This document shows, piece by piece, positions 56,010-64,000 of a DNA stretch of 64,000 bases. This DNA comes from Myotis daubentonii (lineage: Eukaryota > Chordata > Mammalia > Chiroptera > Vespertilionidae). The position numbers and the translations under genes were made by a program. The notes beneath the pieces were generated by a model that did no database searches, was not told the origin of the DNA, and saw only the letters and a program-made list of their open reading frames with translations. Where the stretch lies: NCBI RefSeq assembly GCF_963259705.1, contig NC_081844.1, positions 44,447,930-44,511,929 on the forward strand, given 5' to 3'. How positions within the stretch are numbered: the first letter of the stretch is position 1; every line of letters starts with the position of its first letter.

Positions 56010-56945
56010 ATTCTTTTTTTTAAAATTTAACCCCCTTTTATTGTTGAAAGTATTACAGATGCCCCCCCTTTATTCCCCATTCACCCCCACACCCTGCACT
56101 CACTCCTCCCAGGCCTTTACCAATTGTCTGTGTCCATGGGCGATGCATATCTATATATATAAAAAGCCTGAGCGACCGTCCAACCGTCCAACTGGTAGCT
56201 ATGATACTCAGTGACCACCAGAGGGCAGACGCTCAACACAGCTGCCACGCTGCGGTGACTTGCCAGCTGCGGTTCTTGAGTGACACACCTGGAACCAGAG
56301 AGGAGGGAGCGCAATTCTGGGTTGCTTCACCCGAGAACCACCCTCTCGCAATCTGGGACCTCTCAGGGGATGTCAGAGAGCCAGTTTTGGCTGGATCCCC
56401 ACAGGCCAGGCTGAGGGACCCCACCAGTGCACAAATCCGTGCACCAGGCCTCTAGTATACATATAAGTTCCCCAGTTAATCTTCTTCACCTACCCCCCAC
56501 TCCTGTCTTCCCTCAGAGATTCATCTGTCTGTTCCATGCTTCTATGTCTCTGGATCTATTTTGTTCATTAGATTCCACATATGAGTGAGATCATGTGATA
56601 ATTGTTTTTCTCTGTCTTATTTCACTTAGCATAATACTCTCCAGGTCCTCTATGCTGTCTCAAAGAGTAAGAGATCCTTCCTTTTTACAGTTGCATAGAA
56701 TTCCATGGTGTGAATGTATGACAGCTTTTTTATCCACTCATCTGCTGGCAGGCACTTGGACTGTTTCCAGATCTTAGCTATTGTAAATTGCACTGCTATG
56801 AACATAGGGGTGCATGTATTCTTTCTGATTGGTGTTTCAGGATTCTTAGGATATAATCCTAGACATGGGATCAACACAGTGGAAAATAGTATGGAGTTTC
56901 CTCAAAAAACTTAAAAATGGAACTGCCATTTGACCTAGTAATTCT
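56010..56945 (-). mobile_element. L1 3' region with 5' inversion, split by Helitron H9
   Basis: The reverse L1 3' end (ttattgttgaaagtattaca ... tgtgtccatgggcgatgcat) continues after the Helitron with 'catataagttccccagttaa', 'ctctggatctattttgttca' and 'cactgctatgaacatagggg'. At about 56880 orientation flips: 'aatagtatggagtttcctca' and 'aaatggaactgccatttgac' are forward L1 text from just upstream in the element. This is the twin-priming pattern of L1 insertion. Confidence 0.88.
56150..56455 (+). mobile_element. Helitron H9 inside an L1
   Basis: It starts TCTATATATATAAAAAGCC and ends with hairpin 'gtgcacaaatccgtgcac' and ...CCTCTAG. Flanks are A and T with the L1 text continuing across. It carries a CTCF-core-like motif (ccaccagagggcag) at 56215-56228; a degraded second arm follows. 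The 84-aa ORF is incidental. Confidence 0.93.
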
Positions 56946-56949
56946 TTTT

Positions 56950-58005
56950 AATGATAGTCTACTACTGATGATGTCACTAGGTTTTAGTTTGGCTGGAGAT
57001 ATTTATTTTTATTCTTCATCTCTTTATCTAAAGGTATGGGTATATAATTCTGCTTTGGCAACATGTTCTTTCAGGAATTTAAAGAGTTTATTTCATTATC
57101 TTCTGGCTCTCATCGTTTCAGTTCATAATAGTTAATTATCAATTTTATTGTTTTTCCATGAAGGGTAAACTTGTCTCAACAAGCCCCTTCTCCCAGCTGC
57201 TTTTTAGTTTTTGATGTTTATCCACTGCCTTATGTTTGAAAATGCGTAGGTTGTTTGTGTTTTCCTGCTAGACATCCATAATAATTCTTGAATTTCTAGC
57301 ATGATCTATTTCACCACTTTTAGAAAATCTCAGCCATTACTTCTTCAGTGTTATATCAGTAACACTTTCTTCATTCTTCAGTTACAGTGACATAGATTAG
57401 ACCTTATTATCTGGACATATATTTTATTTTATTTTTACTTTATTTTTATATTTTTAAAATCTTCCAGTGCTTCATTCTGAAGATTTGCTGCTGAACTTTA
57501 TTTCTGTCATCTATGCTTCTTTTCTTAAGTCATGGATCAGATACCTTTTTCTGTAAAAGGCCAGACAGTAAATATCTTATGCTTTGCAGGGCATATTTCC
57601 TTGGTTACAGCTAGAAAACTCTGCGTTGTAACACAAGAAGTGTCATAGACAATATGTTACCAGATTAACATGATAGTGTTCTAACAAAAAATTAATTGTG
57701 AAAACAAAGAATATGCTAAATTTGACCCATAGGCTGTAATTTGCCTGTCCTTTGTCTAATATAACCTATTAAGTTTATAACTTCAATTAAAGTTGGAATT
57801 TGGCACCTTTATAAACTCTAGTCTTCTGGTGAAATTTAATATAATGCCAACTATTTTCTGAGCATATTATAATTATTTTAACATTGTGTTGGACAATTCC
57901 AACGTGCGTATCAACTCTGAGTCTATTTCTATTACTTATTTTTTTTCTCTCTTAGCCTATCTCTTGCTTGTTAACTTATCATGAAACTGTAAGGGATCTG
58001 GATGA
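56950..58005 (-). mobile_element. Old L1-like (L1M-type) segment, reverse, with a hAT insert
   Basis: Reverse-strand words such as 'tcattatcttctggctctca', 'tctcagccattacttcttca' and 'tctattactta' near 'tctctcttagcc' resemble an old L1 internal region. The hAT element at 57540-57770 interrupts it. The subfamily and exact ends are uncertain. Confidence 0.5.
57540..57770 (+). mobile_element. hAT-Charlie-type MER element (family not named)
   Basis: 'tttttctgtaaaaggccaga', 'cagtaaatatcttatgcttt', 'gcagggcatatttcc' and 'tttgacccataggctgtaat' match a common mammalian non-autonomous hAT repeat in order. I am sure of the type but not of the family number. Confidence 0.65.
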
Positions 58006-60350
58006 GATGTTACCTTCAGCATGTAGTTAACATAGAGATGTATCACTTTGGTACCACCAAGTTTTATCTATGTCAAGATTCATTAGTACTTATGAGACTG
58101 GGCGTATTACCACAAGGCAAGGGTTATGTATTTTCAGGAATCCCAAGTGAAAGTCCTGGGAATTTTTTAGAAACCTTTTCATTGGCAAACCCCATATGCC
58201 ACACTTCATTTCCCAGTACTCTGTGACTATTGAAAATTACATTTAAATATTCACTTCTTCACTTCTAGGTTCTTTATGGCTTTTCTGTACTTGCACTGCT
58301 TATGAATTGGTACCTAGAGGAGATATGTACAGAGCTCCCTTATAGGATCTTCATTTCCCTGAGGGATCTTGTGTAATTAACCTTGACTGTCTTAGAAGCC
58401 CTGGACTTCTGGATTTCAGCTACTAGCCTGAAGAAATTAGGATAAACTCTGTTAAGATTCTGTCTCAAACTTTATTCCATTCTGCTTCTCAGCATCTCTT
58501 CCTCAGCTTAGAAACAGATATATGCCTTGAAGGGAAGCATGGCCTATGATAGCAGGCTCTCCTCGTGAGTTCCCCTTCTCCCAGGATCTTGACTCTTTCA
58601 GCGCTGGCTCACTTGCTTCTTCTTCAATGCCTTTAAACAGATGTGTGATTTTGTTGTTGTTTGTTAGCTGTTTTATTAATGTCTAGCCTTTCTAGCTTGT
58701 TTTTGGGGAAACAACTATAGGCAAATCCGTTATACCTGTGGTATGAATATTCACCTGTTACTTTTTTATTTCTCGAAAATAACTCAAAGTGGTATTTTTC
58801 TCTTTCTATCACTCTGTGCAGATTATTTTAAGATTTGTTATATCCAATTTCTTCTGCATTTTTCCTCTCCCTGGCTGTCTGGCTTTCTATTGGGTTTAGA
58901 GAGTGGGAAGTGCCACCAGGGAAAGTCATGCTTTAGAACATAGCTCCTGTGGGGCGGATGCTGTTCCCCAGGTCTTCACCTCCATTTGGTTCTGGTGTCA
59001 TCATGCTCTGCCTCTTTCATGTACCTTAAGTCTACCAATAAGGGTAGGTAATGAGGTTTCCTGCTATTGCCTGAACCTTGTTGTTTTACCATCCTAAGTT
59101 GTTCTCGTAATCCTGCCAACTACTCCCTTAATAGCCCCTTAGTTAAGGTTTTATCAATTAATCATTTGAATGTGCCATCTGCTCAGACCCTGACTGATAA
59201 CACATTCTCATTCCTACTCTGGGTAATTAGAGGGTTTATGGGGCTATTTGAGTAGGATGACTAAGTTTTTGCCTAAAATGAAGGCCTTTGAACTTAAGCA
59301 GACTTGTATTCCGTTGAGAGTAAAACCTAATTGTAAAAATTTCATAAGAACTCCCACAGTGCAGTTACAAGACACAGAATATTTTTTTAAAAAGTTAGGT
59401 GACTATGTAAAACAGGATATACAGAGTTGTTACATAAGACTGTGTGGCAGTGTAATATAAACGTAACTCAGTAATTAACATGCAGTGGCCAGGACTCAAG
59501 TGAGGTGGTGAAAGCTCAACTGACTTTAGTGTGTCGGTGTCATTGACTTTGAGTATTTTTCATTACTACAATTGGTCTAAGATTTGCAGTCTTTCCCTTG
59601 GCATGCTGACCTTTTCACATTGATTCTTTCTACCTGCTGTTAAGATACAAAATCAATAGAATCAAGCAGGCAAATCACTTGATACTGCAATAGCCTGCTA
59701 ATAGAGGAGAAAATCTAGTTATCCAGTGTCCTTGGATGTGCCTACACTGAATAAAGACAGGCACACAGGCCTACTTCAAAGTGGTGCTGGATTTATGCTC
59801 AAGTATCTAATATGCACCCTTTACTTTAAAGAAAATATGGTTGAACCAAACCTAGGATGCAGATATGCTAGGCTGACTTTTGATGGCATCACTCCTTGAT
59901 GACACTAAGAAGATTTAAGAAACTTCATCCACTCCCCAGTTTTCTCCCATGTATGCATTCCACCTGACATGGAGTTACTCAAAATCAGGTCTGTGATGCA
60001 ACCATTTTAAAGGGGATGATAGAAAGGGATGGTGAGCCTTCGACATTTTCCTTCCCTTTCCATCTTTCCACCTCCTGTTGGGCACATGCCAGTCATTTGG
60101 AGTATCACAATAACCCCTTGAAACTCTGTGAATTTCTTTCCAGAGTCCTGGATCCTGGATCCTGTTCACAAAAACCTGAAACAAGTTGTTTCTCATACAT
60201 GGGATTAATTTGGTAGAGGGACCCTGACAGAATCCCTTAAGTCATAACAAGTACATTGTCATCAATTTATCAGTTACATTTGGGTTAAGAAAGTGACTGG
60301 AGTGCTTGTAACAATTTTGATTATTTTCAAAAAATTAAAATATCCTTTCA
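58006..60350. other. Unassigned stretch
   Basis: Short ORFs up to 74 aa without motifs. Parts may be further old L1 or LTR sequence, but no terminus or diagnostic block was seen. Confidence 0.35.
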
Positions 60351-60354
60351 GTTT

Positions 60355-60725
60355 CAGTTTACATTTAATATTATTTTGTATTAATTTCAGGTGTACAACC
60401 ATGGTGGTTCGACAACCACATACTTTACAAATATTCCCCTGATATTTCCAGTACCCACATGGCACTATATATAGTTATTGCGATATTATTGACTATATTC
60501 CCTAGGCTTTACTTTACATTCCATGATTATTCTGTAACTACCAATCAGTACTTCTTAATCACTTCACCTTTTTCACCCAGTCCCCCAACACCTCCCTCCT
60601 TTCTGGCAACCATCAGTCTGTTCTCTATATCTGTGTCTGTTTCTGTTTCATTTGTTTATTTATATTTTTCTTTAGATCCACATATAGGTGAAATCATTTT
60701 TGAAAAGTCATTTTTAACATTGTGC
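60355..60725 (-). mobile_element. L1 3' region, reverse, older subfamily
   Basis: 'taatttcaggtgtacaacca', 'ccacatactttacaaatatt', 'ccctaggctttactttacat' and 'ggcaaccatcagtctgttct' are reverse L1 3' UTR/ORF2 text. Confidence 0.8.
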
Positions 60726-61434
60726 TCTACTTGGAAAGTGTTTACTATTACTTTCTGTTCTACCTCCTGATACAGACAATACTCTGGGGGATTCATATAA
60801 TGTAGATATTTGCAGGAAATCATATTTTATCCAGGTATGTTATGTGACAGTGAAATATATATACTGATTTAAGATGCTAACACTTTCTTCTTTTGAATAG
60901 TTTTTTAAAAGTTACTTTAAAAAATGGTGGCAATATAGTTTCTAATCCATTGTTGCAAATCCAGGAATCAGCCTTGGCAACAGGATAATTTTAAAAATTT
61001 ACAACTCACTGCTCCCTTTGGCAGCAATATTCATGTAACTCATTTGTGATAATGATATTACACATTCTCCAAATGTGATGAATGAATGTTAACTGATGAT
61101 ACGTTGAGATATTCATTTTTAGTGTCTGATTGGAAATGTCTCAAATTTTAAAAATTGCTACTTAAAAAATTAAGCAGGTCTTATATAGAATAATATATTT
61201 TTATAGCTTATTTGGAAAATTTTCTATGAATAGGGCAGATGGGGCGAGTTGGCATCATTATCTCAGCTAGTGCCTCATCATGTTCACTGAGACTGGGTCT
61301 CATGACCGTAATATAAAAATACATTCTGACTAAAGACCAGTCATTTATCTCAACGTTTAGTGGAAAGAAAGTGATTGGTGTTGGTGTTTAAATTATGAAA
61401 ATATTTGAGAATTGAACTACAATTGGAAATCATG
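60726..61434. other. AT-rich non-coding stretch
   Basis: Nothing recognised. Confidence 0.45.
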
Positions 61435-62640
61435 TTCTTTTTTTTTTAAACTTTTTTAAAGGTGTGTAAAGCCTATAATAGATTTGAGAGGATTATACAG
61501 AGATTTCCCTTACATCCTCTGCTGCCACACATGCATAGCTCTCCTGCACTATCAGTATCACTCATGGGTAGTGCATTATTACCATGAGTAGTGCCTTATT
61601 GACACATCATAATAACCCAAAATCCATCGTTTACATGATGGTTCACTCTTGTTGTACATTCTATGGATTTGGACAAATGTATAATGACATATATCAATCA
61701 GTATGATAGCATACAGAATAGTTTGCTATGAAAATTCTCTGTGCTTGGCCTATTTATCCCTCCTCCTTCCCCTCCCCGCAACCCAGAACACACACTGATG
61801 TTTTTATTGCCTCCATAGTTTTGCCTTTTCCAGAATGTCATATAGTAGGAATCAATCATACAGTGAGTAGCCTATTCAAACTGGATTCTTTCATTTAGTA
61901 ATAGGTATTTAAGATTCCCCCTTGTCTTCTTGTGGCTTGATAGCTCATTTCTCTTTCGTGCTGAACAATATTCCATTGTCTGTGTGTACTGCAGTTTATC
62001 TACTTACCTACTGAATGGCATCTTGGTTGTTTCTAAATTTTGACAATTATGAATAAAGCTTCTATAAACATCATGGGTAGGTTTTTTGTGTGGACATACG
62101 TTTTCAATACTTTTGAGTAAGTACCAAGTGGCGTTATTGTTGGATCATAGATAAGAGTATGCTTAGTTTTGTAAGAAACTGCCAAACTGTCCCCCAGTGG
62201 CTTTCCCAGAGTTCCTATTGTTTCACATCCTCACCAGAAATTGGCTTGACAGAGTGCCAGGTTTTCGAGAGTCTAATGGTTGTGTATCCTATTTTAATTT
62301 GCATTTTCCTGATGACATATGATGTAGAGCATTTATATAGCTTCTTTGGTGTATTGTCAGTTGCAATCTTAGGCCCATTTTAAAAATCAATTTTTTTGTT
62401 TGTTTTTTGAATTTTAAGACTGTATGTTTTGGAAACAGTCCTTTATCAGATGTATCTTTTGCAAATATTCTTTTTCTCAGTTTGAGGCTTGTCTTCAAGT
62501 TCTCTTGACAGTGTCTTTCACTCAGCAGAAGTTCTTAATTTTAATGAAGTCTAGCTTATTGATTATTTCTTCATGGATCATGTCTTTGGAGTTGTATCTA
62601 AAAAGGTATCATCATATCTAAAATCAACTGGTTTTTATTT
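61435..62640 (-). mobile_element. L1 3' UTR to ORF2 C-terminus, reverse, old subfamily
   Basis: Blocks in reverse L1 order: 'aaaatccatcgtttacatga', 'ttttgccttttccagaatgt', 'aatattccattgtctgtgtg', 'gaataaagcttctataaaca', 'tttgcattttcctgatgaca', 'agtcctttatcagatgtatc' and 'attgattatttcttcatgga'. All frames are broken. Confidence 0.88.
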
Positions 62641-64000
62641 TTATTTTTAATGTTATCCTCTGGAATTCTGTGGCCCATCTGAGTTAGTGCTTGTGAAGAG
62701 TGTATGCAACAACGCCCAACTGGACATGGCACTTTACTTTTTATTAAGAGTAAATTCATTGATTTAGAGTTGATATTTTCTATCTGCAGACTATTGATGC
62801 AGAAGGATTGGGTTGGATGGGTGGGGAGATGAGGTTGACTTTAATTAACTCTTATAAATCTAAGAAATAATTTTCTCAGAAAGAATAATTGTGTGTGTGC
62901 ATTTGTGTGTGATACCTTTGGGATATATTTCCATCACTGAGCTAAACAAGCAGTGAGAGAATCACTTTTAGCAATAGAAAAAAGGTTGGCAGCTACTAAA
63001 TAGAATTTGGATAGAGAGGTCAGTGAGACAGTCAGAGAGAGAAAGCGAGAGCATTCACAACAATAATTGCCTAAATTAAATGACATTTGAAATGACAGAA
63101 TGAGAGACCTTGGCAAAAGCATACCCAGGTCACATAATTTATTAATCGGAATAAAATATTTGATAAGAAATAAGTAGACATGGGAATTTGGTATTCACCA
63201 CTTTTGAAAAGGATAGAGTTATATTTCAGTTGCACAGCATAACTTGATATAGAATATAAGACTAAGTAAAGTTCTGAGCACTTTATAAGACAAGTAGTAG
63301 AGAACTGGGTGATATCAGGTTATATTTATTGTGAGAGCACAGACCAAAATACAGAATTGAGTGTCATGTAGCAAGAAATTAATATGTCAACCTGTACTTC
63401 AATTTTGCTAAGATCTTCAACTCTTCTCCAAAGTATTTTCTAATACAGTATCTAATATAATTTTCTTTGCTAAGTAATAGGTGAATCATTCAAAAAGAGA
63501 AAATTTAAACAGAGAGAAGAAAAAGTTACAGGAACTGGCAGACATGATTTGAAGTCCATTAAATGCCAACCCAATGTTGTTTCTAAAATAAAATTTTTAA
63601 AAAGTACAAAGATATAACAAAATTTTAATGACCTCTGTTTTTGCAACACCGTGTTTGTTTCAGAAGGCAATGAGGAGATCAAACTCTGATCAAGAGAAGC
63701 TTTAAACATATGTAAATATGTAAGACAAGCATGATGTATAGCTTTTTGTGTGTGCTACCAATTCCTGAGCCTTTTCAAAGTTCTGTCAGTCAAATATGCT
63801 TGCTTTACAGTAACTCCAACCTTTGCAGGATTAAGTCTTATTATATCCCTGATCTACTAAGTCATATATCACATATGCATCTAATTTCAAACAACAAAAA
63901 TTATTTTGGTATATCTTTTCTGCTTTGGTTTACATTATATATGTCCTCGTATTTATATTTTTTGCCTTCACAATCACTATAGTAGTAAATCAGGAATCAT
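62641..64000. other. AT-rich non-coding stretch to window end
   Basis: ORFs up to 83 aa without motifs; no repeat or splice-supported exon recognised. Confidence 0.45.

Noticed and set aside
1..64000. A novel prokaryote-style system (defence island, operon, phage)
   Set aside because: All evidence is for vertebrate nuclear DNA: SINEs, L1, hAT relics, Helitrons and microsatellites, with no operon-like coding.

Overview
This is vertebrate nuclear DNA, almost certainly from a vesper bat (Vespertilionidae; Myotis, Eptesicus or Pipistrellus type). Three things seen in the sequence point there. There are about a dozen tRNA-derived Ves SINEs with the vesper-bat head and CT-rich/A-rich tail. There are nine non-autonomous Helitrons with HeliBat-type ends, a lineage that expanded in vesper bats. 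There are L1 3' ends of more than one subfamily. No bacterial, phage or organellar feature is present.

The window is essentially non-coding. The open reading frames are short and nearly all come from repeats: CA/TG microsatellites read as CVCV or HTHT, Helitron interiors, and L1 remnants. No complete gene, CpG island or credible promoter was found. Two short exon-like segments deserve a check: a plus-strand terminal-exon candidate at 1389-1481 and a minus-strand 89-nt candidate at 33864-33952 with a very good acceptor. Neither protein was recognised. If real, they would make the window part intron, part intergenic.

Layout. 1-14 kb: old L1 pieces, MIR, L2, old LTR-type repeats, one Ves and a compact MER5. 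14-21 kb: the first Helitrons, including a tandem pair at 19978-20932. 21-33 kb: MIR, hAT-Charlie relics (MER3-, MER33-, MER20-like), an L1 tail, a CpG-rich 281-bp TA-flanked MITE, L2 and several Ves copies. 33-38 kb: the exon candidate, a head-to-head Helitron pair and a minimal Helitron. 39-41 kb: a dead L1 ORF2 fragment. 41-47 kb: a dense nested block with two Helitrons, one SINE, two copies of an old LTR-type repeat, and a solo endogenous-retrovirus LTR with a 4-bp target duplication. 47-64 kb: Ves copies, a second MITE, a SINE nested in a SINE, an L1 with a 5' inversion and a Helitron inside it, and older L1 segments.

Nesting gives relative ages. Helitrons interrupt an L1, an old SINE and an old LTR-type repeat. 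Ves copies interrupt MIR and older SINEs. The most interesting pattern is that six of the nine Helitrons carry a match to the CTCF core consensus, two of them as an inverted pair, and two others carry YY1-like motifs. This family could therefore be spreading architectural or regulatory binding sites. That is a hypothesis; binding cannot be seen from sequence.
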